From positions 55,312 to 119,311 of the forward strand of contig NZ_JAELTP010000004.1 of assembly GCF_016428915.1 (NCBI RefSeq): DNA of 64,000 nucleotides. The letters are read 5' to 3'. This DNA comes from Pandoraea sp. ASV26. GTDB lineage: Bacteria > Pseudomonadota > Gammaproteobacteria > Burkholderiales > Burkholderiaceae. A model generated the notes under the pieces. It was given only the letters and a program-made list of their open reading frames with translations. It ran no database searches and was not told the DNA's origin. How positions within the stretch are numbered: the first letter of the stretch is position 1; each line of letters starts with the position of its first letter. This document shows positions 46,014 through 56,399 of the stretch, piece by piece. A program made the position numbers and the translations under genes.

Positions 46014-48366
46014 AGTTGCTGAATCGAGAAGGAATCTGGTTCGTCGGCGGCGGCTGATAGCCTGGCACCCCGACCTTGAAGGCTTCCGTAGCGGCGGTGC
46101 CGGACTTGGTCAAGCCCTTCAACTCCAACTGCGCGAAGACGCGCGAAGTCGTCGTGGTGGCATTGGTCGCGTAACGCTGGAGCCCAATGCGGAAGGCCCA
46201 GCAGTCGGCATCATACTCGAAACCCGCCAGGGCATCGATGAACGTCTTGTCGGTAATGCTGTAGTTCAGACGCCCAACAATCCCGAGACGCGGTGTGATC
46301 GGCCACTGGCCGGAAAGTTCGATCTGGTTGATCGGCGTGACGGTCAATGCGGTTTGTCCCACGACCGGCGGCGGATTGCGCAGGTAGCGGTAATACAGGT
46401 TGAACACGCGACGCTCACCCGGACGCCACGTAATCCCCGCGTCCGAGCGGTTGAACTGCGACGTGCTCGGGCTGTATTGCACGGCGGTGCTGAACGTGAG
46501 GTTGCTGTACAACAGCGCCGAACCGCCGACCAGAAAGTCGGACACCCCGGCGTTTTCCGGTGTGCCGCCCGGCATCGTCACACGCGACTGCTGAATGTTG
46601 TAACGCTGCGCATACCAGACACGTCCGCGCTCGATGCCCGATTCCGCATCGATGAGGCGCGACGTCAGCGCCATCGTGACGCGGTTGGCGTCCTGAATCC
46701 GGTCCTCGCCAATGAACGAGTTCTCGCTGAAGATTTCCGCGAGGTTGAAGTCGGACACTGCGCTGTCGAAAATCGGAATCGAACTCTGATCTCGGTACGG
46801 CGTGTAGACGTAGAACAGACGCGGCTCCAACGTCTGCCGCATTGCGCTGCCGAACAGTGTCAGCGGGCGCTCGAACGTCAACCCGGTATCGAGACTGACC
46901 GTCGGAACCGTGCGCGTAATCGACGACTGCAACGTCGAGCCGTTCGGGTAATCGACGTTGTACGACGCCGCGTTGAAGATGACCTTCGGCACGACGAAGT
47001 AGCCGGGCGTCAGGATCGGGTAGCTGAGCGTCGGCTGGGCGTAGAGACGCTCGCCGTTCGGCTGGCCCGTCGACGATGCGATCTGGAACCGGTTGTACCG
47101 GATCGGCATCGTGAAATCGAAGCCGTGGAAATCCGCCTTGTTGTACGTCGCCGACAGCTCCGGCACCGATTCGTACTGCGGGGTGCTGGGCGCGAGCGTC
47201 TGATACTTCAACACCCGGGCGAGGAACGACCAGTCACCGTGACTCCACGTCAACCCGGCCTCGCGGTTGTACACGCGCTGCACGCCGGTCTGGAAATTGG
47301 TGCCCGAGCCGAAATCGTCGGGATACGTATCGTCCGAGACCTTCGTGAAGTTGACGTAGGCGTTCACGCCATAGCCGAGCGACTGGCTGTGCTGCCACGT
47401 GAACGTATAACGCGCGTCGCCCGTCACACGATCCTTCGGCAGATACTCGATATGGAACAACCCGGAGTAGCTCGACTCAAGGTAACGAAAATCGCCCATG
47501 AGCATCACGCCACGCTTGGTCATGAAGCGCGGCGTGAGCGTCAGATCGCGGTTCGGCGCGATATTGAAGTAATACGGCGTCGCCAGTTCGAAGCCTGTGC
47601 TGGTCGACTGCGTGAACGTGGGGGCCAGAAACCCTGAGCGGCGTTCGTTCGACGTCGGGAAAGACAGGTACGGGCTGGCGAAGATCGGTACGCCCTGAAA
47701 GAACAGGATGCCGTTGTACGCCGTGCCTTCCTGCTGATCTTGATCGAATTCGAACTCGGACGCCTTGATGTACCAGGCCGGCGTTTTGCCGTCATCCGTG
47801 CAGGCACACGCCGAATACGTGCCTCGCTGCATCGTGATGAGGTTGTTCGCCTCGATGTCCGCGCGCTCCGATTTGCCGCCACCGCCAGAGACAAGCCGGT
47901 AAGTCGGCGTCAGCATGTAACCGTCGCCAGCGCCGGTATACATATGCGCCTCGGGACCGACGAACAGGTTGCCGCCCTGCGACAGATGGGCATTGCCGCG
48001 CGCCACGACTTCGTCCGAGTCCTGGTCGTACGTCAGGCGATCGCCCTTCACGAACTGGCGGTACTTGCGCGCTTCGGCGTCGCCATCGACCGTCGCATCC
48101 ACGTTGGTGCGGCCGGTGAGGTGCATGCCGCGCACGTACATCGGCACGTCGTCACCAGCGCCCAACGGGTTGTCGACGAGCGCCGGCACCGTGCGCAGCA
48201 CGAGTCCGTCGCTCTTGGCGATATCGGGCGGGGGGGCTTCCTGCGCACCGGCGAGTGAACACCACACCCCCGGAAGGGAGAGCAGCAGTGCCAGCGGCTT
48301 GCGCCGCGTGCGCATCAGGCGCCGCAGCGAAGAAACATCATTCGTATGGACTTGTTTATCCGGCAT
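46006..48366 (-). CDS. lptD: LPS-assembly protein LptD
   Basis: A protein of 786 residues with the ATG at 48366. The frame is open to 48660, and a later ATG at 48315 also gives a good signal peptide (LALLLSLPGVWCSLAGA), so the start is not fixed and no ribosome site is strong. An OstA-like N-terminal domain (VKGDRLTYDQDSDEVVARGN) with a CACTDD disulfide region precedes a 26-strand barrel ending SRFSNYE. With LptE it inserts LPS into the outer leaflet. It is first in the operon lptD-surA-pdxA-rsmA and divergent from amgK-murU. Confidence 0.93.
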   Translation of the reverse strand: MPDKQVHTNDVSSLRRLMRTRRKPLALLLSLPGVWCSLAGAQEAPPPDIAKSDGLVLRTVPALVDNPLGAGDDVPMYVRGMHLTGRTNVDATVDGDAEARKYRQFVKGDRLTYDQDSDEVVARGNAHLSQGGNLFVGPEAHMYTGAGDGYMLTPTYRLVSGGGGKSERADIEANNLITMQRGTYSACACTDDGKTPAWYIKASEFEFDQDQQEGTAYNGILFFQGVPIFASPYLSFPTSNERRSGFLAPTFTQSTSTGFELATPYYFNIAPNRDLTLTPRFMTKRGVMLMGDFRYLESSYSGLFHIEYLPKDRVTGDARYTFTWQHSQSLGYGVNAYVNFTKVSDDTYPDDFGSGTNFQTGVQRVYNREAGLTWSHGDWSFLARVLKYQTLAPSTPQYESVPELSATYNKADFHGFDFTMPIRYNRFQIASSTGQPNGERLYAQPTLSYPILTPGYFVVPKVIFNAASYNVDYPNGSTLQSSITRTVPTVSLDTGLTFERPLTLFGSAMRQTLEPRLFYVYTPYRDQSSIPIFDSAVSDFNLAEIFSENSFIGEDRIQDANRVTMALTSRLIDAESGIERGRVWYAQRYNIQQSRVTMPGGTPENAGVSDFLVGGSALLYSNLTFSTAVQYSPSTSQFNRSDAGITWRPGERRVFNLYYRYLRNPPPVVGQTALTVTPINQIELSGQWPITPRLGIVGRLNYSITDKTFIDALAGFEYDADCWAFRIGLQRYATNATTTTSRVFAQLELKGLTKSGTAATEAFKVGVPGYQPPPTNQIPSRFSNYE

Positions 48367-48529
48367 GTACGCAAACGGCGTGACAATCGTGGCGCCGCTT
48401 GCGGGCAGCCAATCCCGCATGTCTGCACGGCGTTGCCGGGACATTCGGGACGGTCGATCGAGGTCGAGAAACAGGGCGTCGGGAAAACATGATCGGGTAT
48501 TATATGGCAAGACGTTTACCGCCCCCATC

Positions 48530-49615
48530 ATGACAGCACACCCCACTGCCGCCGCGAGTGTTTCCAACGCTTCCCATTCGCTGCGCGACACCACCGATCC
48601 CCGCCTGCAAGCCCTCAGCGACTGGCTCGCCAGTGTCGCCGAACCGTTCGCGCTCGACATGACCCAGTGGGCCCCGGCATCGGCCGACGCCAGTTTCCGG
48701 CGCTACTTCCGCATCGGCAGCCACGATCCCGCCCATCCGAGCCTGATCGTGATGGACGCCCCGCCGCCGCAGGAGGATTGCCGCCCGTTCGTGCACGTCG
48801 CCCAGTTGCTCGACGAAGCAGGTCTGCAAGCGCCGAAGGTGCTGGCCGAGGATCTCGCGCAGGGCTTTCTGCTGCTCACGGACCTTGGACGCGAGACGTA
48901 TCTCGACGTCATCAACGAGCAAAACGCCCGTCCGCTCATGCGCGCCGCCCTCGATGCGCTGATCGTCTGGCAGAAAAGCTCCCGGCCGGAAGTGCTGCCC
49001 GCGTACGACACGGCGCTGCTCCAGCGTGAGCTCGATCTGTTCCCGGACTGGTATGTCGGCAAGCATCTGAAGGTGGCACTGAGCGCGGACCAACGGGCCA
49101 CGCTCGATCGCATCAATCAGTTGCTCATCGACAATGCACTCGCGCAGCCCAAGGTGTTCGTGCATCGCGATTACATGCCGCGCAACCTGATGCCGGGCCT
49201 GCCGGGCACCACGGGGCCGGGCATTCTCGACTTTCAGGACGCCGTCTACGGCCCGCTCACCTACGACGTCATCTCGCTCATGCGCGATGCGTTCCGCAGT
49301 TGGGACGAGGAAAGCCAGCTCGACTGGCTGGCGTATTACTGGGAACGCGCGCGCAAGGCCGGTCTGCCGGTCGACGCCGACTTCGGCGAGTTCTATCGTC
49401 AGGCGGAGTGGATGGGGCTGCAACGTCACCTGAAGGTGCTCGGCATTTTCGCGCGCATCAACTACCGGGATGGCAAGCCGCGCTATCTGGCCGACACGCC
49501 GCGCTTCATCGAATACGCCCGCAAGGTCGCCGATCGTTATGCGCCGTTGCGCCCGCTGGCCAAGTTGCTCGACGAGCTGACCGGCCAGCAGGTCGACGTC
49601 GGCTACACGTTCTGA
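48530..49615 (+). CDS. amgK: N-acetylmuramate/N-acetylglucosamine kinase, AmgK-like
   Basis: A protein of 361 residues of the aminoglycoside phosphotransferase fold. The kinase loop is VFVHRDYMPRNLM and the magnesium loop ILDFQDAVYGPLTYD. Together with the next gene, murU, and its place beside lptD, this matches AmgK of the MurNAc recycling route of pseudomonads. AmgK phosphorylates MurNAc at C1, feeding UDP-MurNAc while by-passing de novo synthesis (and fosfomycin). ATG 48530 is chosen as the start. Confidence 0.85.
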   Translation: MTAHPTAAASVSNASHSLRDTTDPRLQALSDWLASVAEPFALDMTQWAPASADASFRRYFRIGSHDPAHPSLIVMDAPPPQEDCRPFVHVAQLLDEAGLQAPKVLAEDLAQGFLLLTDLGRETYLDVINEQNARPLMRAALDALIVWQKSSRPEVLPAYDTALLQRELDLFPDWYVGKHLKVALSADQRATLDRINQLLIDNALAQPKVFVHRDYMPRNLMPGLPGTTGPGILDFQDAVYGPLTYDVISLMRDAFRSWDEESQLDWLAYYWERARKAGLPVDADFGEFYRQAEWMGLQRHLKVLGIFARINYRDGKPRYLADTPRFIEYARKVADRYAPLRPLAKLLDELTGQQVDVGYTF

Positions 49616-49652
49616 GGCGCGCCGCATGACCGCGATGAGCGCGATGACCGCC

Positions 49653-50393
49653 ATGAAGGCGATGATCTTCGCTGCCGGACGCGGCGAACGCATGCGCCCC
49701 CTCACCGACGTCACCCCCAAGCCGCTGCTGAGTGTCGGCGGCAAGCCGATCATCGTCTGGCAGATCGAGGCGCTCGCGCGTGCGGGCTTCACGGACATCG
49801 TCATCAATCACGCCTGGCTGGGCGCGCAGATCGAAGCCTCGCTTGGCGACGGCAGCGCGTTCGGCGTGCGGCTCACGTACTCGGCCGAGGCCGAGGCGCT
49901 TGAGACCGCGGGCGGGATTGTCAAAGCGCGGGCGTGGCTCGAAGGGGCCGGGCACGTGTTTCTGGCCGTGTCGGGCGACGTTTTCACCACGTTCGATTAC
50001 GCGTCGTTGCGCCCGCACGCCGCACGCATGGCGACTCAACCCGAGCCTGGCATGCATCTTGTGATGGTGCCCAACCCGCCGTTCCATCCGAAGGGCGACT
50101 TCGCGCTCGACACGACCGGCCGGCTGCATCTGCCCGATGCCGCCCCGGCGACAGCGATCCCGCTCACGTTCGGCAATATCGCGCTGTACGACCTGCGCCT
50201 CTTCGACGGCATCGCCCCCGGCACGCGCATGGCGCTCACGCCGCTGTATCAGCGCTCGATTGCCGCCGGACGGGCCAGCGGCGAGCGCTTCGACGGCCTC
50301 TGGGAGAACGTTGGCACGCCGGCGCAGCTTGCCGAACTGGACGCCGCAGTCCGCGCTCGGCACGACCTCGCCCCCGGCAGTAGAATCGCCTGA
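49653..50393 (+). CDS. murU: N-acetylmuramate alpha-1-phosphate uridylyltransferase, MurU-like
   Basis: A protein of 246 residues from ATG 49653. Four further in-frame ATGs lie at 49626, 49635, 49644 and 49662, so the exact start is open. The nucleotidyltransferase signature is MIFAAGRGERMRPLTDVTPKPLL, and GFTDIVINHAWLG and VSGDVFTTFD follow. It makes UDP-MurNAc from MurNAc-1-phosphate and UTP in cell-wall recycling. Homologues begin MKAMI, which supports 49653; GAGG before 49626 supports the longest form. Confidence 0.85.
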   Translation: MKAMIFAAGRGERMRPLTDVTPKPLLSVGGKPIIVWQIEALARAGFTDIVINHAWLGAQIEASLGDGSAFGVRLTYSAEAEALETAGGIVKARAWLEGAGHVFLAVSGDVFTTFDYASLRPHAARMATQPEPGMHLVMVPNPPFHPKGDFALDTTGRLHLPDAAPATAIPLTFGNIALYDLRLFDGIAPGTRMALTPLYQRSIAAGRASGERFDGLWENVGTPAQLAELDAAVRARHDLAPGSRIA

Positions 50394-50454
50394 ACACGCC
50401 TGAACGCGCCTGAAATCGTCCGAACATAACGAATAGACCCCAATGGAGCCCGCG

Positions 50455-51786
50455 ATGTCTGATTCCCCGTACCGTGCCCGCCGTGAGCGAGTCATCGAAC
50501 AGATGCGCAAGGCCGGTGGCGGCGTCGCCATCCTGCCAACGGCGCCGGAAGTACCGCGCAATCGCGACAGCGACTACCCCTACCGCCACGACAGCTACTT
50601 CTATTACCTGTCGGGCTTTACGGAACCCGAAGCGGTCGTCGTGCTCGACAGCCGCACGGGTCACTCGATCCTGTTCTGCCGCGCGAAGAATGAAGAGCGC
50701 GAGATCTGGGACGGCTTTCGCTACGGCCCGGACGCCGCGCGTGAGGCCTTCGGCTTCGACGCCGCCTACCCCATCGACGAGATCGATACGCGCCTGCCGC
50801 AACTGCTCGCCGACGCCCCGGCCCTTTTCTATGCACTCGGTGCGTCTGCCCAGCAGGACCGTCAGGTGCGTCACTGGCTGAGCGCGGTGCGCGCCCAAAG
50901 CCGCACGGGCGTGTCCGCCCCGTCGGTCGCACGTGACGTGCGCGCGATTCTCGACGAGATGCGTCTGGTCAAGGACAGCGTCGAGATCGACATCATGGCG
51001 CGCGCCGGCAAAATTTCAGCCGATGCCCATGTCCGCGCGATGAAGACGTCGCGCCCGGGGCTGCGTGAATATCATCTCGAAGCCGAACTGCTGTACGAGT
51101 TCCGCCGCGGCGGCGCGCAATTCCCGGCTTACACATCGATTGTCGCCACCGGCGCAAACGCGACGGTACTTCACTACCGCGCGGGCAATGCCGAGTTGCG
51201 CGACGGCGATCTGTGTCTGATCGACGCGGCTTGCGAACTGGATGGCTACGCGTCGGACATCACGCGCACGTTCCCGGTGAACGGCAAGTTCACCCCGGCG
51301 CAGCGCGAGCTGTACGACATCGTGCTCGCGTCTCAGCAAGCCGCCATCGACGCCACGCGCGCCGGGGTGCGCTTCGATGCGCCCCACGAAGCCGCCGTGC
51401 GCGTGCTTGCGCAAGGCATGCTCGATACCGGCCTGCTCAAGCGCGACGTCGTCGGCAGCCTCGACGACGTGATCGCCGACAAGGCGTTCAGCCGTTTCTA
51501 CATGCACCGCACGGGGCACTGGATCGGCATGGACGTACATGATTGCGGCGAGTACCGCGAGGACGGTCCGAATGGTGAGCGCCCGTGGCGTACGCTGGGC
51601 GCCAACATGGTCACGACCATCGAGCCGGGCATTTATGTACGCCCCGCGCCGGACATCGACGAGCGCTATTGGAACATCGGTATTCGTATCGAGGACGATG
51701 CGGTCGTGACCGCTGACGGTTGCACGCTGCTCACGCGCGACGTGCCGGTCGATGCCGACGAGATCGAAGCGCTGATGCGCGGCTGA
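50455..51786 (+). CDS. pepP: Xaa-Pro aminopeptidase (aminopeptidase P)
   Basis: A protein of 443 residues from ATG 50455, which has GGAG 7 bases upstream; ATG 50443 is also in frame. It has an N-terminal AMP_N domain (YRHDSYFYYLSGFTEPEA). In the C-terminal pita-bread domain the two-metal ligands are visible in DAACELDGYASDITRTF, HRTGHWIGMDVHD, TIEPGIYV and RIEDD. It removes an N-terminal residue before proline. It is coupled to the next gene (TGATG), as pepP and ubiH are in E. coli. Confidence 0.94.
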   Translation: MSDSPYRARRERVIEQMRKAGGGVAILPTAPEVPRNRDSDYPYRHDSYFYYLSGFTEPEAVVVLDSRTGHSILFCRAKNEEREIWDGFRYGPDAAREAFGFDAAYPIDEIDTRLPQLLADAPALFYALGASAQQDRQVRHWLSAVRAQSRTGVSAPSVARDVRAILDEMRLVKDSVEIDIMARAGKISADAHVRAMKTSRPGLREYHLEAELLYEFRRGGAQFPAYTSIVATGANATVLHYRAGNAELRDGDLCLIDAACELDGYASDITRTFPVNGKFTPAQRELYDIVLASQQAAIDATRAGVRFDAPHEAAVRVLAQGMLDTGLLKRDVVGSLDDVIADKAFSRFYMHRTGHWIGMDVHDCGEYREDGPNGERPWRTLGANMVTTIEPGIYVRPAPDIDERYWNIGIRIEDDAVVTADGCTLLTRDVPVDADEIEALMRG

Positions 51787-53132
51787 TGACGCACGCTCAG
51801 GCCCCGACATTCGCGATGTCCGCCACCGCCGCAACCCTCACATCCCCGGCCACCCCCGCCGCCACGGTGGACAAGCCGCCCACGCGACGTTTCGACGTGG
51901 CGATCGTCGGCGCCGGCCCGGTCGGCACGACGCTCGCGCTGATGCTCGCGCAGCGCGCGCCGCAGTTGCGCATCGCGCTGGTGGATGGCCGGGGCGCGCA
52001 GGCCGGCTACGACGACCCGCGCACGCTGGCCCTCTCGCATGGCAGCCGCGAGATTCTGGCGCGCGCCGGGGCGTGGCCGCACAGCGGCTCGGGGCTGGAC
52101 AGCACACCGATTCAGCATATCCACGTCTCGCAGGCGCGACGCTTCGGCAGCACGGAAATCGACTATCTCGATCATCACGTGCCCGCGCTGGGTTACGTGG
52201 TGCGATACGGCGCGCTGATGCGCGCGCTGGACGCCGCGATGTCGCGCGTCCCCGCCCGCATCGAGCACGCACCGTCATCACTTGACGCGGCCTCGTCGCA
52301 AGACGCCCCGGGCCTGCATCACTTCCGCCCCGTGCGGGCGATCGCCCTGCGTCAGGACTCGCAGCAGGTCACGATCACCCTCTGCACCACGCTCGACGAT
52401 CAGGCGCACACGCTGCACGCCACGCTCGTCGTGAATGCGGAAGGCGGTCTGTTCGAGAGCCAGACGGCTCGTCCGCGTGCCCGCGACTATGGCCAGACGG
52501 CGCTCGTCGGTTTCGTCACCTGTGAGCGGCCACGCATCGGCTGGGCGTGGGAACGCTTCACCCCGGACGGCCCCCTCGCGCTGCTACCGCAGGAAAACGG
52601 CTACGCGCTGGTGTGGTGCTGCTCGCATGCCGAGGCGAAGCGCCGTCGCGAGATGGACGACGCCTCGTTTCTTGCGGAGTTGCACGCCGCGTTCGGCGAC
52701 CGCATGGGCCGTTTCACGTCGGTTGCCGCGCGCGCGGGATTCCCGCTGGGCATGAACGCCCTCGGCCAGGTCGTCGACGGCCGGGTCGCGGCCATCGGCA
52801 ACGCCGCACAAACCCTCCACCCGGTGGCCGGACAGGGGCTGAACCTCGGCTTGCGCGATGCCTTCGACCTTTGTGACACGCTCGTTCGCGACGCTCGCGC
52901 CTCGACCTCCCCTCATGGCGTGCCGGGCCCGGCTGCCCTTACCGCGTTCGCCCGCCGTCGTCGGGCCGACCGCGGCCTCACGATCCGCATCACCGATCTG
53001 CTGCCTCGCGTCTTCGGCATCGACGCCGCCCCTGTCGCCCTCCTGCGCGGCATGGCACTCGCCAGTCTCGACCTCCTCCCGCCAGTCAAAACTGCCTTCG
53101 CCCGCCAGATGATGTTCGGCCAACGCGGCTGA
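51786..53132 (+). CDS. UbiH/UbiF-family FAD-dependent monooxygenase
   Basis: A protein of 448 residues. The FAD dinucleotide motif VAIVGAGPVGTTLAL starts at about residue 38. The second FAD signature GNAAQTLHPVAGQGLNLGLRD is intact. It hydroxylates the ubiquinone ring. Its position after pepP suggests UbiH (the 2-octaprenyl-6-methoxyphenol step), but ring position cannot be decided from sequence. The first 35 residues are an Ala/Thr/Pro-rich leader. The start ATG shares bases with the pepP stop. Confidence 0.9.
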   Translation: MTHAQAPTFAMSATAATLTSPATPAATVDKPPTRRFDVAIVGAGPVGTTLALMLAQRAPQLRIALVDGRGAQAGYDDPRTLALSHGSREILARAGAWPHSGSGLDSTPIQHIHVSQARRFGSTEIDYLDHHVPALGYVVRYGALMRALDAAMSRVPARIEHAPSSLDAASSQDAPGLHHFRPVRAIALRQDSQQVTITLCTTLDDQAHTLHATLVVNAEGGLFESQTARPRARDYGQTALVGFVTCERPRIGWAWERFTPDGPLALLPQENGYALVWCCSHAEAKRRREMDDASFLAELHAAFGDRMGRFTSVAARAGFPLGMNALGQVVDGRVAAIGNAAQTLHPVAGQGLNLGLRDAFDLCDTLVRDARASTSPHGVPGPAALTAFARRRRADRGLTIRITDLLPRVFGIDAAPVALLRGMALASLDLLPPVKTAFARQMMFGQRG

Positions 53133-53239
53133 GCACCGGGCTTGCCCGCGGCACGCCCGGATAATTTGCTCATTTTTTAGGCGACGAGAACGGGTTTTCA
53201 CAGTAAAATACAAACTTTTTCCCGGCTTTTCCCTTCATT

Positions 53240-54268
53240 GTGCGTATCGGTCCCCACGAACTCCGCAACAACCTGTTTGTCGCCCCCATGGCGGGTGTGA
53301 CGGATCGGCCATTCCGCCAGTTGTGCAAACGACTTGGCGCGGGTTATGCCGTCTCGGAGATGGTGGCGTCTAACGCACAGCTCTGGAAAAGCGAGAAGAC
53401 GATGCGCCGTGCCAATCACGCCGGCGAAGTCGCCCCGATCGCCGTGCAAATCGCCGGCGCCGACCCGGCCATGATGGCCGAGGCTGCCCGCTATAACGTG
53501 GAGCGTGGCGCCCAGATCATCGACATCAACATGGGCTGCCCGGCCAAGAAGGTCTGCAATGTCGCGGCCGGATCGGCGCTGCTGCAAAACGAGCCGCTCG
53601 TCGCCCGAATCGTGTCCGCCGTCGTGGGCGCGGTGGGCGACGTGGTGCCGGTCACGCTCAAGATTCGCACGGGCTGGGATCGTGAGCACAAGAACGCGCT
53701 GACGGTCGCGCGTATCGCCGAAGACTGCGGCATCAGCATGCTCACGGTTCACGGCCGCACGCGCGCCGACCTGTATCACGGCGACGCGGAGTACGAGACC
53801 ATTGCCGCCGTGAAGGCCGCCGCACGCATTCCGATCGTCGCCAACGGCGACATCGCCACGGCGCAGAAGGCGAAGCACGTGCTGGAAGTCACGGGAGCGG
53901 ACGCCATCATGATCGGCCGTGCCGCGCAGGGGCGCCCGTGGTTGTTCCGCGACATCGAATTGTTTCTCACGACGGGCGAGATCGCCTTGCCGCCGCGCGT
54001 CGACGAGATCCAGCAGATCATGAACGAACACCTCGAGGACCATTACGAGTTTTACGGGGAGTACACCGGTGTGCGGACCGCGCGCAAGCATATCGCGTGG
54101 TATTCGCGTGGACTGCCGGGGGCAGCCACGTTCCGCCAGCGTATGAATACGCTCGACACCACGCAGGAACAGTTGGCTGCGGTCAACGAGTTTTTCGAAC
54201 AGCAGAAGGCGCACTCGGACCGTCTCTGCTATGAACAAGAATCGCCGAGGGAGCTATTAGCCGCATGA
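53240..54268 (+). CDS. dusB: tRNA-dihydrouridine synthase B
   Basis: A protein of 342 residues starting at GTG 53240. FMN TIM-barrel motifs APMAGVTDRPFR and NMGCPAKKVCN (with the second cysteine catalytic) and the late NGDIAT are intact. It reduces uridine in the tRNA D-loop. It overlaps fis by 4 bp, the conserved dusB-fis operon. Confidence 0.96.
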   Translation: MRIGPHELRNNLFVAPMAGVTDRPFRQLCKRLGAGYAVSEMVASNAQLWKSEKTMRRANHAGEVAPIAVQIAGADPAMMAEAARYNVERGAQIIDINMGCPAKKVCNVAAGSALLQNEPLVARIVSAVVGAVGDVVPVTLKIRTGWDREHKNALTVARIAEDCGISMLTVHGRTRADLYHGDAEYETIAAVKAAARIPIVANGDIATAQKAKHVLEVTGADAIMIGRAAQGRPWLFRDIELFLTTGEIALPPRVDEIQQIMNEHLEDHYEFYGEYTGVRTARKHIAWYSRGLPGAATFRQRMNTLDTTQEQLAAVNEFFEQQKAHSDRLCYEQESPRELLAA

Positions 54269-54498
54269 GCAAAACAAACATAGAACAATGCGTGCGCGAC
54301 AGTCTGGATTCGTATTTCCGCGATCTGGATGGCGCACGGCCACACGATGTCTACGATATGGTCGTCTCGGTCGTTGAGAAGCCGCTGCTCGAGTTCGTGC
54401 TCGGCAAGGCCGACGGCAACCAGTCGCTCGCCGCCGAATATCTGGGGATCAACCGCAACACGCTGCGCAAGAAGTTGCAGCAGCATGGCCTGCTCTGA
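54265..54498 (+). CDS. fis: DNA-binding protein Fis
   Basis: A protein of 77 residues, shorter than the 98 of E. coli but normal for betaproteobacteria. The C-terminal helix-turn-helix is [19 protein letters not shown]. It bends DNA and controls growth-rate-dependent transcription and recombination. It is coupled to dusB (ATGA) and 59 bp before purH. Confidence 0.96.
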   Translation: MSKTNIEQCVRDSLDSYFRDLDGARPHDVYDMVVSVVEKPLLEFVLGKADGNQSLAAEYLGINRNTLRKKLQQHGLL

Positions 54499-54557
54499 GC
54501 ATTGCGCCCAGTCATTCGCCCAACCCGCCCGTTTTTGCCGCTTCACTACCGTCCGTC

Positions 54558-56123
54558 ATGATCAAGCAAGCTCTCATTTCCGTCTCCGACAAGACCGGCA
54601 TCGTCGACTTCGCCAAGTCGCTCGCTGCCCAGGGCGTGTCGATCCTCTCCACCGGCGGCACCGCCAAACTGCTGGCCGAAGCTGGCCTGAAGGTGACCGA
54701 AGTGGCCGACTACACCGGCTTCCCGGAAATGCTCGACGGGCGCGTGAAGACGCTGCATCCGAAGGTTCACGGCGGCATTCTCGCCCGTCGCGATCTGCCC
54801 GAGCACATGGCCGCGCTCGAGAAGCACGACATTCCGACGATCGACCTGCTCGTCGTGAACCTGTACCCGTTCGTGCAGACCGTTGCCCGCGATGACTGCT
54901 CGCTCGAAGACGCCATCGAGAACATCGACATCGGCGGCCCGACGATGCTGCGCTCGGCGGCGAAGAACCATCGCGATGTCACCGTGATCGTCGATCCGGC
55001 CGACTACGCCGTGGTGCTCGACGAAATGAAGGCAAATGGCAACACGGTCGGCTACGCCACGAACTTCCGTCTGGCGACCAAGGTGTTCGCCCACACGGCC
55101 CAGTACGACGGTGCGATCACCAATTACCTCACGAGCCTTGGCGAATCGCTGCGTCACAGCGAGCGCTCCGCCTACCCCGCTACGCTGAATCTGGCGTACA
55201 CCAAGGTGCAGGACATGCGCTACGGCGAGAACCCGCACCAGAGCGCTGCGTTCTACCGCGACATCGCCACGCCGGCCGGCTCGCTCGCGAACTATCGCCA
55301 GCTCCAGGGCAAGGAACTGTCGTACAACAACATTGCAGATGCCGACGCCGCCTGGGAGTGCGTGAAGACGTTCGACGCCCCCGCCTGCGTCATCATCAAG
55401 CACGCGAACCCGTGCGGTGTGGCCGTGGCCGCCACGCCGGCCGACGCGTACGCCAAGGCGTTCCAGACCGACCCGACGTCGGCCTTCGGCGGCATCATCG
55501 CGTTCAACCGTGAAGTCGACGAAGCCGCGGCGCAATCGGTGGCCAAGCAATTCGTGGAAGTGCTGCTGGCCCCGTCGTTCACCGACGCCGCCAAGCAAAT
55601 CTTCGCCGCCAAGCAGAACGTGCGTCTGCTGGAAGTCCCGCTGGGCAACGGCGTGAATCAGTACGACTTCAAGCGCGTTGGCGGCGGTCTGCTCGTTCAG
55701 TCGCCGGATGCCAAGAACGTGGCACCGCATGAACTGCGCGTGGTGACGAAGCGTCATCCGACGCCGAAGGAAATGGAAGACCTGCTCTTCGCATGGCGCG
55801 TGGCGAAGTACGTCAAGTCGAACGCCATCGTGTTCTGCGCCGGCGGCATGACGCTGGGCGTGGGCGCTGGCCAGATGAGCCGCGTGGATTCGGCACGTAT
55901 CGCGAGCATCAAGGCGCAGAACGCCGGTCTGTCGCTGAACGGCTCGGCCGTGGCGTCTGACGCGTTCTTCCCGTTCCGTGACGGCCTCGACGTGGTGGTC
56001 GACGCGGGCGCCACCTGCGTGATCCACCCGGGCGGTTCGATGCGCGACGACGAAGTCATCGCCGCTGCCGACGAACGCAATGTCGCCATGCTGATGACGG
56101 GCACGCGTCACTTCCGTCACTAA
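54558..56123 (+). CDS. purH: Bifunctional AICAR formyltransferase / IMP cyclohydrolase
   Basis: A protein of 521 residues. An N-terminal MGS-like cyclohydrolase domain ([19 protein letters not shown], then [13 protein letters not shown]) is followed by the formyltransferase domain (with the catalytic [11 protein letters not shown]). It performs the last two steps of IMP synthesis. ATG 54558 is the start. It is followed by an insertion-element remnant, so its usual downstream neighbours are displaced. Confidence 0.97.
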   Translation: MIKQALISVSDKTGIVDFAKSLAAQGVSILSTGGTAKLLAEAGLKVTEVADYTGFPEMLDGRVKTLHPKVHGGILARRDLPEHMAALEKHDIPTIDLLVVNLYPFVQTVARDDCSLEDAIENIDIGGPTMLRSAAKNHRDVTVIVDPADYAVVLDEMKANGNTVGYATNFRLATKVFAHTAQYDGAITNYLTSLGESLRHSERSAYPATLNLAYTKVQDMRYGENPHQSAAFYRDIATPAGSLANYRQLQGKELSYNNIADADAAWECVKTFDAPACVIIKHANPCGVAVAATPADAYAKAFQTDPTSAFGGIIAFNREVDEAAAQSVAKQFVEVLLAPSFTDAAKQIFAAKQNVRLLEVPLGNGVNQYDFKRVGGGLLVQSPDAKNVAPHELRVVTKRHPTPKEMEDLLFAWRVAKYVKSNAIVFCAGGMTLGVGAGQMSRVDSARIASIKAQNAGLSLNGSAVASDAFFPFRDGLDVVVDAGATCVIHPGGSMRDDEVIAAADERNVAMLMTGTRHFRH

Positions 56124-56228
56124 GCGTTCGGCTTTACGTCGAAAAAAGGACACCCAAGGGGTGTGAAATTCCGTTCAGTTAAGCGATTTTTTGAGGAACT
56201 GAACGGTATATTTCGAGGGTCTTGCTTT

Positions 56229-56263
56229 AACGGCTCGGGGACAAGCTCTCCCGGGCCGTTTTT
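56229..56263 (+). terminator. Intrinsic terminator of purH
   Basis: AACGGCTCGGG (56229-56239) pairs with CCCGGGCCGTT (56250-56260), 11 bp with one G-U, and a T-run follows. It lies 105 bp after the purH stop. A further inverted repeat (CCGTTCAGTT 56171-56180 / AACTGAACGG 56197-56206) sits between. Confidence 0.75.
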
Positions 56264-56399
56264 GTATGGTGCATTCGAGCAGTCGCACCGTTGGCAGAGT
56301 TTTTCGACATCGGTGGCTCGCCATTGAGCCCGGTCGGTCAGCAAGGTGAGTGACACGCGCTCATGCCCCTGCGCATCGGCACCGGTTACGCATTGCGCG

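Noticed and set aside
56120..56356. Leftward ORF of 78 codons with a CxRCDC pattern next to purH
   Set aside because: It runs through the purH terminator hairpin and into the purH stop codon; probably chance coding in the element remnant.
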